In this document: positions 24,705 through 32,762 of the stretch, piece after piece
Layout: every line of letters begins with the position of its first letter
How positions within the stretch are numbered: the stretch's first letter is position 1
Origin: Actinomycetota bacterium
Lineage (GTDB): Bacteria > Actinomycetota > Geothermincolia > Geothermincolales > RBG-13-55-18
Length of the DNA: 61,416 nt
Direction: 5' to 3'
Assembly: GCA_003598015.1 (NCBI GenBank)
Contig: QZKE01000013.1
Location: forward strand, 1-61,416
Notes under the pieces: generated by a model
The model's database searches: none
What the model was told of the DNA's origin: nothing
What the model saw: only the letters and a program-made list of their open reading frames with translations
Position numbers and translations under genes: made by a program

Positions 24705-25823
24705 ATGGACACGAGCATGGCCATGAGAAAATGCAGGGAGTGTGGATTCCCCTACTGGTTGAGCAAACTCATCCTCTGGAACGAGAACGGCACCATTACC
24801 ATGGCGGTCAATCCGGACTACCGCGTAGTGATCATCGAATCGGATTTCCTGACGCATCTCTTCTCGCGCATCGAGGAAAGCCTGGGACTGTCCATCTCCC
24901 ACCTCGTCTTCGAGGCGCAACGCAACGCTTCCGTGCATACCATCAACTCCCAACTGGATAAATTCCCTTTCTTCGTCGGCCGCTGGGGACCGAATAGACG
25001 CATAGTCGTCCATGCTTTCTGCCGCCTCTCCGTCTGGCTCGGGCAGGCATACGCCAGGGCAATCGACTACAAGCCAGGCATGGGCGGGGAGGCGATAGTG
25101 CGCAATCCCTACAACCGCGAGCTCATGGCCGCCATCATCCTGGGTGCTTTCGAGAGCCTGGAGAGGATGCCCTTCGAGCATACGTGGAGGAGACTGGGTG
25201 AAGAGGACGTGATCTCCATAAAGCCGGCCGCACAAAGGCCGGAGATCTCCGAGCGCCTCGAACTCGAGTATCCGGAGCTGAAGCCAGGGCATTTTCATAT
25301 GCCGCGCTGCCCGTCCTGCGGGACGCCACGCGAGCTCACCTACCTGCGCTGGAACGAAGAGGATGGTACGATCATCGACAACCGCCGCAATACGAGGCTG
25401 GCTTTCCTGGATGGTTACGTCCCGACCAGCGTCTTCCGTGAGCTGGAGAAGGAGCTCGGCGAGGAGATCTATCCGTTGATCATCCAGGCCGAGAAAGACT
25501 ACACTCACCGCCGCATGCGCGAACTGGGGATTGCCGGCGCGGCGGAAGGTGCCGTACTACCGCGCCGCGAGAGGGAGAGCATCTACGAGAACGCCCTGGC
25601 TACACTGCCGCTACGTGGCCAGGGAAACCCGGTGGATTACCGCTACAGCTACGATGGCTTGTCGGTCACCGTGGAGAATCCTTACAACGAACATCTCCTG
25701 GCCGGACAGATGGCGGCGCTCTTCGAGGTCGCGGAGGACAAGGAAGCGGAAGTGGAGTGGTCCTCCCTCGAGCCCTCCAGCATCGTCTTCAACGTACGTC
25801 CCAGGGAATACCAGAAGGCCTGA
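24705..25823 (+). CDS. Internally duplicated zinc-knuckle protein, 372 aa
   Basis: Not assigned to a family. The protein contains two related halves. Each starts with a CxxCG knuckle followed by a beta hairpin: CRECGFPYWLSKLILWNENG (residues 9-28) and CPSCGTPRELTYLRWNEEDG (about 202-221). Each half later has an NPYN signature (RNPYNRELMAAIILGAFESL near 132; ENPYNEHLLAGQMAALFEV near 326). The middle of the first half (LVFEAQRNASVHTI) recalls V4R-like small-molecule binding folds, but this is a guess. No membrane segment. Start ATG 24705 has GGGA directly upstream; ATG 24717 or 24723 are alternatives. Follows the kinase-like gene and may act with it. Confidence 0.6.
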   Translation: MDTSMAMRKCRECGFPYWLSKLILWNENGTITMAVNPDYRVVIIESDFLTHLFSRIEESLGLSISHLVFEAQRNASVHTINSQLDKFPFFVGRWGPNRRIVVHAFCRLSVWLGQAYARAIDYKPGMGGEAIVRNPYNRELMAAIILGAFESLERMPFEHTWRRLGEEDVISIKPAAQRPEISERLELEYPELKPGHFHMPRCPSCGTPRELTYLRWNEEDGTIIDNRRNTRLAFLDGYVPTSVFRELEKELGEEIYPLIIQAEKDYTHRRMRELGIAGAAEGAVLPRRERESIYENALATLPLRGQGNPVDYRYSYDGLSVTVENPYNEHLLAGQMAALFEVAEDKEAEVEWSSLEPSSIVFNVRPREYQKA

Positions 25824-25841
25824 TACCCGGACCGCGGCGTA

Positions 25842-26219
25842 TCAAGGCCAATCCGTGCCGTGATAAGGACGCGCGTAGGGGGGCGCTTCGCGGTAGAAAT
25901 AGATTATAGCCGTGACCCTCTGCCCGCTCTCCAGGGTCACCTCCATCTCGTCCCTTTCGAATCCTGCCTCACCCTCGATGACATCTATGATGCCCAGCAT
26001 CTCCTCGTACTGATCGTCGATGGGGATGAGCAATACGCCGTTGACGATGGCTTCTTCCCCGCAGCCGGGCTCGACCAGCAGTGGATAACCGAAGGGGGTA
26101 TCGTAGAGACGCCCGTTTATGACCGCCGGTACGGCATCCCGCACCGTGTGGCTGATGTGCCGGAACATCTTCTCCCCCGGCTTGAGCGTCCCGTAGACGA
26201 AAACAGGTATCATATCCAT
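25842..26219 (-). CDS. Gamma-glutamylcyclotransferase-like (AIG2/GGCT) protein, 125 aa
   Basis: Small enzyme of the gamma-glutamyl cyclotransferase fold. The hallmark VFVYGTLKPGE (residues 6-16) forms the substrate-binding loop, and the conserved acid lies in the DVIEGEAGFERDEMEV stretch near 79-94. Members convert gamma-glutamyl amines or peptides to pyroglutamate, or act on related amides. The ATG at 26219 starts ten bases after the stop of the upstream membrane-protein gene, so the two may be co-transcribed; ATG 26213 is equally possible. Substrate unproved. Confidence 0.85.
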   Translation of the reverse strand: MDMIPVFVYGTLKPGEKMFRHISHTVRDAVPAVINGRLYDTPFGYPLLVEPGCGEEAIVNGVLLIPIDDQYEEMLGIIDVIEGEAGFERDEMEVTLESGQRVTAIIYFYREAPPYARPYHGTDWP

Positions 26220-26228
26220 GGCGATGAA

Positions 26229-27377
26229 TCAACGGTTTTTATCAGTATACATCACTTGCCTGAAATGCTCGTTCTCCTCGAGGCCCGCGCCCAGGGCTCC
26301 CACCACCATGGCCATGGAGCTGATGAGCAGGGAGACCCTCACGTAGTCGCCGAAACCCACCTCTCCGCGCAACACCCAATCCTCGATGATATAACGGGGA
26401 TAAACCCCCGAAGTGACAAGCAGGGTCACGGCGAAGATGATCACGAAGAGCATGAGCAGCACGCTGAACACGGTGAGAGAACTGGTGAGGTTGAAGAAGG
26501 CCGCCTGTTCGGAGAGGGAACGTGACACCCTGCGCACGTAGAGGCGCTGGCGGAACACGACATAGAACGTGGCGGCAAGCAGTGCGGCGGTGGCGATGAG
26601 TATGAGCCTCCAGATGTTTATCCCCACCCCCAGGTACCAGAGCTCCGTGGATAGAAGCGCCAGCACCAGAGCCGCCATGGCCGCGAAAACGAGTTTACCG
26701 AGACTGAATACCATGCGCAGGGGGCGGTGACTCAACACCGTGCGCAGCACGCGCATGGGGCGCGTGAAGATTATCCTTGCATATAGGGCCAGGCCCCTGA
26801 TCTCCTTCACGCCGCGCCGCAATATGCCGTCGGCCAGGCTCTGCAGCGCACCCTCCAGTTCCTTCTTCTCCTCCGCGGTGAGGGGAGCGCTTTCCTCGAA
26901 GTCGCAGGCAGAGGGAGACGCATCTTCCAGGCGCGGCAGGCCATTGAGGCGGGCGAAGGAGGCGAGTATAAGCCGGCAACATGCCGCGACCGCCTTTCCA
27001 TCATCCATTCTTCCGCTGTCCGGGATGACGCCGGAGAGATCGATCAAGGCAGCGGAATGACTATAGGACAAGGTTTCCGGGGAGTTGCCCACGGGAGGGT
27101 GATCCTTTGTGCCGGTGACTATGAAACAGAATTGCCAGCCATATTCCTCCATACTGGCCTGAACCCTGTCGAGAAGGTAAAGGGGGTCCGTCCAATGCAC
27201 GTCCCAATCCTCTTGCTGGATGAGCCATGCGAACGCGGTGAAGGTGGTGGAGAGATAGTCCTCGAGCCGCTTCCGGCACCCCTCCAGAAGCGTGGAAGAT
27301 CGGCCGTCGAGGGCGATCAAGCCGATCCCGATGCGGGCGGGTGCGGATTCCGCCACCCGCTTCTTAGCTCCGCTCAT
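26229..27377 (-). CDS. Four-helix membrane protein with cytosolic N-domain, 382 aa
   Basis: I do not recognise the family. The first 210 residues are soluble with RIGIGLIALDGRSSTLLEGC near the start, a long acidic middle and no motif I can name. Four membrane helices follow: about 226-250 (LGKLVFAAMAALVLALLSTEL), 258-280, 308-332 and 345-368, with a basic loop FRQRLYVRRVSRS between the second and third. The ATG at 27377 has GGAG three to four bases upstream and is preferred over the one at 27404. Likely co-transcribed with the downstream cyclotransferase-like gene. Confidence 0.6.
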   Translation of the reverse strand: MSGAKKRVAESAPARIGIGLIALDGRSSTLLEGCRKRLEDYLSTTFTAFAWLIQQEDWDVHWTDPLYLLDRVQASMEEYGWQFCFIVTGTKDHPPVGNSPETLSYSHSAALIDLSGVIPDSGRMDDGKAVAACCRLILASFARLNGLPRLEDASPSACDFEESAPLTAEEKKELEGALQSLADGILRRGVKEIRGLALYARIIFTRPMRVLRTVLSHRPLRMVFSLGKLVFAAMAALVLALLSTELWYLGVGINIWRLILIATAALLAATFYVVFRQRLYVRRVSRSLSEQAAFFNLTSSLTVFSVLLMLFVIIFAVTLLVTSGVYPRYIIEDWVLRGEVGFGDYVRVSLLISSMAMVVGALGAGLEENEHFRQVMYTDKNR

Positions 27378-27455
27378 GATCTCCGCCCCGGTCCATGCGA
27401 TCATCGGCCATGATTATCGTTAACGCCGTGTCGGGCCTTACGGCTTTCAGGTGGA

Positions 27456-29138
27456 TCAGCGTGCCGGCAGGAGCTTGCCGGGGTTCAGGATATCCGCGGG
27501 GTCCATGACCTCCTTCACGGCCCGCAGAGCCTGCAGCGAGATGTCCCCGACCTCCTGGCGCATCCAGGGGGCGTGCTCGTACCCCACACCATGGTGATGG
27601 CTTATGGTCCCGCCGTATTCCATGATGGCTTCGGAGACGGCCCGTTTGACCCCTTCCCACTGCTCCTCCTCCCCGCCCTCCGCGGCCATGGGAGCGAAGA
27701 AAGTGTAGTAGAGCGAGGAGCCCTCGCGGTAGGAATGGGATACGTGGCAGGCAACCATGCTCTTCCCGCCGTCATCCTCCAGGGCGGTGCGCAGCGCACT
27801 GCGTACCTCTCCATAGAGGTGGAGCAGGTTGTCCCAGGTAGTAGCGGTCTCGATGGTATCCACCAGCACTCCCCAGTTGATGAGCTGTTCGCGGAAGTAG
27901 GCGGTCTCGTGCCGGCTGCGGTACCACTGCTTGCCCGGGCTGGTGCCCAGATGGAAGCCGCCCAGCTTACGGCAGAGCCGCAGGATCCCCGCCCTGAGGT
28001 ATTCGACTTCCTCCCGCTCACCCTCCAGGCCCAGGACCATGAAAGCACCGTCGTCGAAGGAGTATCCCCTGCTGGCCAGGAGCTTGAGGGCCGTATCCTC
28101 GGCCTTTCTCTTCCACTTGTTTCCCGTAGTTGAGCGGAAGGCCTGCGCCAGAGCCGTCTCCGTGCGGTCCGAGAGGCGTACGCATGCCGGCACCATACCC
28201 TGCTGCAGCATCTCGCGTATGGCGGACACTCCAGCCGCGAAATTCCTGAAGATAAGCCCGCGGTAGTCGAAGACGTTCGGGTAGGGGCGGATCTTCATGG
28301 TGGCTTCGGTGATTACGCCCAGGAAGCCCTCCGAGCCCACGCAGAGCTGGAGAATGGAGGGTCCCGCCGAAGTCGAGGGGACCCTGCGAGTGTCGATAAT
28401 GCCTCTCGGGGTGACCATGCGTAGAGCCAGCACCATGTCCTCTATATCTCCGTATCCCGTTGACTGGCGTCCCGAGGCGCGGGTGGCCAGCCATCCCCCC
28501 AGGGCGGAGTGGTCGAAGCTCTCGGGGAAATGGCCCAAGGTGTAACCCTGTTCGTTGAGCTGTTCCTCGATCTCGGGTCCGAGCGCACCCGCCTGGATGA
28601 CCGCCGTCTGCGAGGTGGCATCCACGCGCAGGACGCGGTTCAGGCGCGCCATATCCAGGCTGATGGCGCCGGCCTTATCCCCGGCCATGGGCTCAACGCC
28701 CCCGGTCACGCTGGAACCTCCCCCGAAGGGAATCACCTCCAGGTTCTTCTCCTCGGCCAGACGCAGTATCTCTACGATCTCCCCTTCCTCCCGGGCCCAC
28801 ACCACCACGTCCACTGGCCTCTCCACCCGCCGCATGCGCAGGCGCAGGGTATCCCGGTAGCTCTTGCCCATACAGTGGCTGACGCGCTGGAATCTATCGG
28901 TGGATACGTTCTCCGGACCGCATATCTCGCGCAGTGTCCCCATGACATCGTCCCCGATGCGGGACGCGGGCAGATCGATCTCGTCCAGGGTGGGATCGGT
29001 GAACCTGTCCCGGTCCAGCTCCATGCCCAGGTTCTCTCTCAGGAACGGCATGATGTTCTCGCGGTTCTCGGCGTCGAATCCCTGGTCTAGGTCGCCCCAC
29101 CCCCACCAGCGGCTCCTGCCCTCCACGTAATCGGACAT
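27456..29138 (-). CDS. FAD-binding oxidase, alkyldihydroxyacetonephosphate-synthase-like, 560 aa
   Basis: Flavoenzyme of the vanillyl-alcohol-oxidase fold. The PCMH-type FAD domain has PFGGGSSVTGGVEP near 137-150 and HFPESFDHSALGGWLATRAS followed by GRQSTGYGDIEDMV near 205-238, very close to alkyl-DHAP synthases, which exchange an acyl for an alkyl chain to start ether-lipid synthesis. The substrate histidine cluster ISHHHGVGYEHAPWM lies near 510. ATG 29138 is preceded by GGGAGG and AGG boxes. No acyl-DHAP partner gene is adjacent, so an unrelated hydroxy-acid oxidase role remains possible. Length is normal for the bacterial group. Confidence 0.85.
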   Translation of the reverse strand: MSDYVEGRSRWWGWGDLDQGFDAENRENIMPFLRENLGMELDRDRFTDPTLDEIDLPASRIGDDVMGTLREICGPENVSTDRFQRVSHCMGKSYRDTLRLRMRRVERPVDVVVWAREEGEIVEILRLAEEKNLEVIPFGGGSSVTGGVEPMAGDKAGAISLDMARLNRVLRVDATSQTAVIQAGALGPEIEEQLNEQGYTLGHFPESFDHSALGGWLATRASGRQSTGYGDIEDMVLALRMVTPRGIIDTRRVPSTSAGPSILQLCVGSEGFLGVITEATMKIRPYPNVFDYRGLIFRNFAAGVSAIREMLQQGMVPACVRLSDRTETALAQAFRSTTGNKWKRKAEDTALKLLASRGYSFDDGAFMVLGLEGEREEVEYLRAGILRLCRKLGGFHLGTSPGKQWYRSRHETAYFREQLINWGVLVDTIETATTWDNLLHLYGEVRSALRTALEDDGGKSMVACHVSHSYREGSSLYYTFFAPMAAEGGEEEQWEGVKRAVSEAIMEYGGTISHHHGVGYEHAPWMRQEVGDISLQALRAVKEVMDPADILNPGKLLPAR

Positions 29139-29391
29139 ATCCTCAACCTCCCGGTACGCAAGCTATCGATACGACAATATCATTCTACAGCAAAACGACG
29201 GGGTGACCGAGAACGTCCGGGCCCGTCCCCCGGGCTCTCTACGGGTCCGTTGTGAGAAACGCAGCTACGCGGCGATCCGCACTATTTCGTAGACGTGAAG
29301 CTCATGAGGCTATCTCCCGGGCTCGTTCCGGGCCAGACCCCAGGTATGCCTGCGGGCACGTTCCAGGTCCAACGCGAAGTATACCGGGAGG

Positions 29392-30198
29392 CTACTGCGA
29401 AAGGACGACCTCCTGGGCTTGCGCGGCTTCCGGAGGCAGCTCGACCACGATGTCCTTGTCGTAATCGAAGAAATCGACTTGCATGGAGCTGGATACCGTT
29501 CCAACCTGCGTCAATCCGGACATCGTATAGGACATATCCATACTCTGGAAAAGATCGTCCGCCTTGCGCAGAGAGATATTCATATCCGCCTGGAAATCGT
29601 TGATCTCCTCCACCATGGCAAGCCACTCCTCGGGCATCTGCTCGTTCGCTTCCTCGATATAATCGCGGTAGATATCGATGGAGGCATGAAAATATTCCTG
29701 GTCGAGGTGGATGGAGATGGTCACCGTCTCGTCGCTGTCATCTGCGACACGGGCATCCCTGGCCATCTGCGCCATGAGCTCCATCTGGTCCGCGCCCACC
29801 AGCCCCAGGTTTATGCCTTGGGCCTGATACGCCCCCACGCTGCTCTTCTGCCATCCCTGCCCCGGAACGTTCTGATAGTAAATCCCACCTATTATATAGG
29901 CCTCGACCTCGTACCCGCCGATGGTCACGAACATGTGCTGCCGCATCTCGCCGTCGGCGTTCTGGATATCCGCCGTTATCTCCATGCTTACCGGTTGGCT
30001 CTGCCCGCCGGCATCGTCTCCCGAGCTCAAGGTGACGGTCCCGCTCATGCGATAGCCCGAGAGTTCCGACATGGCCTGCGTGGAGGCCATGAGCAGCGCT
30101 ATGGCATCCGATGTATCCGATGCACCCGATCCTCCCCCGCATCCGGCAAGGCAAGCGACCGTCACGACCACGAACAGGGCGATAGCCATACGTCGCAT
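29392..30198 (-). CDS. LppX/LolA-like lipoprotein, 268 aa
   Basis: Lipoprotein with MRRMAIALFVVV core and lipobox LAGC near residues 16-19. The mature protein opens with a helix AIALLMASTQAMSELSGYRM, then alternating beta strands (SMEITADIQNADGEMRQHMF, IGGYEVEAYIIGGIYYQNVP) as in lipid-binding lipoproteins of the LppX/DUF6612 style. Such proteins usually carry lipids or hydrophobic ligands at the cell surface. The ATG at 30198 has GGAG six bases upstream; the frame extends to 30240 without support. It is divergent from the phosphoesterase. Ligand unknown. Confidence 0.7.
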   Translation of the reverse strand: MRRMAIALFVVVTVACLAGCGGGSGASDTSDAIALLMASTQAMSELSGYRMSGTVTLSSGDDAGGQSQPVSMEITADIQNADGEMRQHMFVTIGGYEVEAYIIGGIYYQNVPGQGWQKSSVGAYQAQGINLGLVGADQMELMAQMARDARVADDSDETVTISIHLDQEYFHASIDIYRDYIEEANEQMPEEWLAMVEEINDFQADMNISLRKADDLFQSMDMSYTMSGLTQVGTVSSSMQVDFFDYDKDIVVELPPEAAQAQEVVLSQ

Positions 30199-30339
30199 CT
30201 TGTTCTCCTTTCCTCCTCCACATAATAGGCCATGCAACACAACCTGGCCAACGCAACGGGATATACCACCACGGAGGAAAAACCGCCCCGGGTTGCGGGA
30301 GTATATGACGCAGATAAGGAGCTTGCCGGCACCGTCGTA

Positions 30340-30345
30340 TATAAT
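30340..30345 (+). promoter_or_regulatory. TATAAT box of the phosphoesterase gene
   Basis: TATAAT 27 bases before the GTG start; the resulting leader of about 20 bases contains a GGGGG ribosome site. No clear -35. Confidence 0.45.
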
Positions 30346-30372
30346 CTAGAAAGACGAAACGGGGGTGGCGCA

Positions 30373-31137
30373 GTGAGGTTCGCGGTCTTCTCAGACATCC
30401 ACTCCAATCTGGAGGGACTGCAGGTCGTGCTGGACGAAGCGGAACGCCTGGGAGCTGAGGCTCTTCTCTGCTGCGGCGATATCGTCGGGTACAATGCCGA
30501 TCCCAACGCCTGCGTGGAGCTGGTGAGGTCGAAGGGCGTCCGCTGTATCCAGGGCAATCATGAACGCGGCCTGCGCGATCTGGACGGGGGCCTGGAGCCG
30601 AACATGAACCCCGTGGCCATGGAAGCCCTGTTATTCACCAGCGAAACGCTGAGCAGCGATAACCGGGACTGGTTGCTGTCACTGCCCGAGGAACTGGCGG
30701 TAGAGGATTCTTTCTACCTCTTTCACGGCTCTCCCGCCGATCCCGACGAGTATATCTTCGACCCCTTCGAAGCCGCCTATGCCTTCAAGTCACTGGCCTT
30801 CGAGCACGCACTTCCCGCCAACCTCCTGTGTTTCATCGGCCATACCCACGTCTGCGCAGCCTACGTCTTCGACCCCGAGAACCACCGGGTTGGAGAAAAA
30901 GCAGTGGTGAGCGGCGACCGTTTCTCGATCAAACCGGGGGCGCATTACATGTTCAACTCCGGCAGCTGCGGGCAGTACCGGGGCGGACTCCCCCTCGCCA
31001 CCATGTGTATCATGGATACCACCGGCATGACGGTGGAGTTCCGCCTGCTGCGATACGACGTTGCGGTGACCCAGGCGAAGATCATCGCCGCCGGCCTGCC
31101 CCCTTTCCTGGCCCAGAGGCTGGCCATGGGACAGTAG
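30373..31137 (+). CDS. Metallophosphoesterase, YfcE/DiaA-like fold, 254 aa
   Basis: Calcineurin-like phosphoesterase with all metal ligands: SDIHSN (about residues 7-12), CGDIVGYNADP near 36-46, GNHE near 62-65, LFHGSP near 114-119 and GHTHV near 153-157. Members hydrolyse phosphodiesters or nucleotide substrates in the cytosol; the substrate is unknown. The GTG at 30373 follows GGGGG and starts the first strand correctly, whereas the open frame from 30232 does not. Its 3' end overlaps the -35 region of the HEAT-repeat gene. Confidence 0.88.
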   Translation: MRFAVFSDIHSNLEGLQVVLDEAERLGAEALLCCGDIVGYNADPNACVELVRSKGVRCIQGNHERGLRDLDGGLEPNMNPVAMEALLFTSETLSSDNRDWLLSLPEELAVEDSFYLFHGSPADPDEYIFDPFEAAYAFKSLAFEHALPANLLCFIGHTHVCAAYVFDPENHRVGEKAVVSGDRFSIKPGAHYMFNSGSCGQYRGGLPLATMCIMDTTGMTVEFRLLRYDVAVTQAKIIAAGLPPFLAQRLAMGQ

Positions 31138-31156
31138 GCAACCTATAGTCTATAAT
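31128..31156 (+). promoter_or_regulatory. Promoter of the HEAT-repeat gene, leaderless
   Basis: GGGACA (31128-31133), exactly 17 bases, TATAAT (31151-31156); ATG at 31164. The -35 overlaps the upstream stop codon. The start codon lies seven bases after the -10 box and has no ribosome site. Confidence 0.65.
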
Positions 31157-31163
31157 CTTTGAC

Positions 31164-31961
31164 ATGAAAGACCGCGAGGATTTACAGAAACTGGCAGCCA
31201 CGGGCGATCTGCACGCTCTAGTCGAGGCCATGGGACATTCCCAGCCTTTTATGCGCCTGGCGGCCTCCGATCTCCTGGCCACCCAGGGCGGGAGCGCCTT
31301 CCCCTATCTCGTGGAGGCGCTGTCCAACGACAATCCTGACATCAGGAAAGGAGCCGCCAGGGCCCTGGGGATTCTCGGCGACCGGCGGGCGGTGCGGCCG
31401 CTCCTGGATCGCCTGGAGAAGGAGAGCTCCGGTGTCAGCCAGTTCGTCGTGGATGCCCTGGCCGATATCGGCGATCCCCAGGTAGTGGGCGAACTCTGCA
31501 AGGCCACGCGCAGCCACAGCCTTTCCCTTCGCTACAGCGCAGTCAGGGCATTGGGGAAGCTGGGCGACCGCAAGGCCATCCCTTTCCTCGTCGAGGCCTT
31601 GAGCGATTCCGCCAGCATCGTGCGCCTGCGTGCCGTGGAGTCCCTTTCCCGCATGGACGAACCCAGCCTGTGGGCCCCCATCAGCGAGATGCTGGGTGAT
31701 TCCTCCGCCGGCGTACGGGCAGTCGCGGCCCGCGCACTGGGAGACATGCACAGCCTGCGGGCTATCGACTGCCTGCTGCCCATGCTCGAGAGCGACATCG
31801 AGAGCGATATCCTCGAGGCCGCGAGATCCCTGGGGAGGATCGGAAGCGATCGTGCCATCGAACCCTTGCTCTCCGCCCAGGCGCGAGAAGGCAGGGACAA
31901 GGTACTGGAGGCGATCGTGGCCGCGCTGCAGGCCATAGGGGAAGGCGGCGGGGACGACTGA
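31164..31961 (+). CDS. HEAT-repeat (PBS-lyase type) protein, 265 aa
   Basis: Soluble alpha-solenoid. About seven 31-residue units carry the DP.VR..A...LG pattern: for example NPDIRKGAARALGILGDRRA, LSLRYSAVRALGKLGDRKAI and SAGVRAVAARALGDMHSLRA. Such repeats serve as protein-binding scaffolds; a phycobilin-lyase role is not implied. It has no membrane part. It follows the phosphoesterase by 26 bases but has its own promoter. Binding partner unknown. Confidence 0.88.
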   Translation: MKDREDLQKLAATGDLHALVEAMGHSQPFMRLAASDLLATQGGSAFPYLVEALSNDNPDIRKGAARALGILGDRRAVRPLLDRLEKESSGVSQFVVDALADIGDPQVVGELCKATRSHSLSLRYSAVRALGKLGDRKAIPFLVEALSDSASIVRLRAVESLSRMDEPSLWAPISEMLGDSSAGVRAVAARALGDMHSLRAIDCLLPMLESDIESDILEAARSLGRIGSDRAIEPLLSAQAREGRDKVLEAIVAALQAIGEGGGDD

Positions 31962-32113
31962 TCCCGGATATGTCCCTGCCCATTCCGCATCACCAGGTTT
32001 CAGAAAAATGGGACGATATCGCTGAAACCCGTTTATTTTCGATGAATAAAGGGAAAATCAGTATGACAAAGAATTTATTCTCAGACGATCGTATGAATCA
32101 AAGGAGGTGAGAC

Positions 32114-32395
32114 ATGAATAAGGCGGAACTGATCGATGCTGTCGCCAGTGATGCGAAGATGAGCAAGAAAGATGCCGGCGCCGCCGTCGATGCGACGATC
32201 AAGATCGTTACCGATGCGTTGAAGAAGGGAGATAAGGTAACTCTCGTCGGCTTCGGCACCTGGGAGGTAAGAAAGAGGGCAGCCCGCAAGGGAGTGAACC
32301 CCCAGACCGGTGAGGCCATCAAGATCAAGGCGACCAAGGCCGTGTCCTTCAAGCCCGGCGCCGCTCTCAAGGAAGCCGTAGCGGGCAAGAAGTAG
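32114..32395 (+). CDS. hup: HU-family DNA-binding protein, 93 aa
   Basis: Histone-like nucleoid protein that bends DNA as a dimer. It has the full HU fold: helical MNKAELIDAVASDAKMSKKD, the hinge GFGTWEVRKRAARKG and the DNA-clasping arm GVNPQTGEAIKIKA with the proline at the arm tip, ending FKPGAALKEAV. Length is typical; it lacks the long basic tail of mycobacterial HupB. Strong ribosome site AAAGGAGGTGAG precedes the ATG. A clear promoter was not identified in the A/T-rich 150 bases upstream. Confidence 0.95.
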   Translation: MNKAELIDAVASDAKMSKKDAGAAVDATIKIVTDALKKGDKVTLVGFGTWEVRKRAARKGVNPQTGEAIKIKATKAVSFKPGAALKEAVAGKK

Positions 32396-32439
32396 GCCGC
32401 GTGAAACGCATACGACACAACTTCTTCGTTTTACATGTA

Positions 32440-32466
32440 AGCCGCTCCCCCCACTGGGGAGCGGCT
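32440..32466 (+). terminator. Hairpin after the HU gene
   Basis: AGCCGCTCCCC (32440-32450), loop CCACT, GGGGAGCGGCT (32456-32466): perfect 11-bp stem 45 bases after the stop, followed by CTATCGT rather than a T-run. Confidence 0.65.
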
Positions 32467-32554
32467 CTATCGTACCCCGCTGCCGCCCCTCTCGGTTCCT
32501 CTACACCCTGTCCCTCACCCTGTTTCTCTACGCCTGTTTCTCTACCCTTGCCTT

Positions 32555-32583
32555 TTTACACCCCGGATTCCATAATATATATT
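32555..32583 (+). promoter_or_regulatory. Promoter of tRNA-Lys
   Basis: TTTACA (32555-32560), 17 bases, TATATT (32578-32583), six bases before the mature tRNA 5' end. Confidence 0.7.
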
Positions 32584-32588
32584 CGCGT

Positions 32589-32665
<77 letters not shown>

Positions 32666-32673
32666 CCAGTTAG

Positions 32674-32744
32674 GGGGTCAGGTCTCGAATATGTAGTCTG
32701 CAACCATTAAATGGAAGTCTTTGCGATTTTCGAGACCTGACCCC
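32674..32744. repeat. GGGGTCAG-family hairpin after tRNA-Lys
   Basis: GGGGTCAGGTCTCGA (32674-32688) pairs perfectly with the inverted copy at 32730-32744; one more A/T pair extends it. The 41-base centre is A/T-rich and unrelated to other members. It starts nine bases after the tRNA and ends 18 bases before a convergent gene, so it might also aid termination. Confidence 0.85.
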
Positions 32745-32762
32745 GTTATCCAGGCGGATTGT

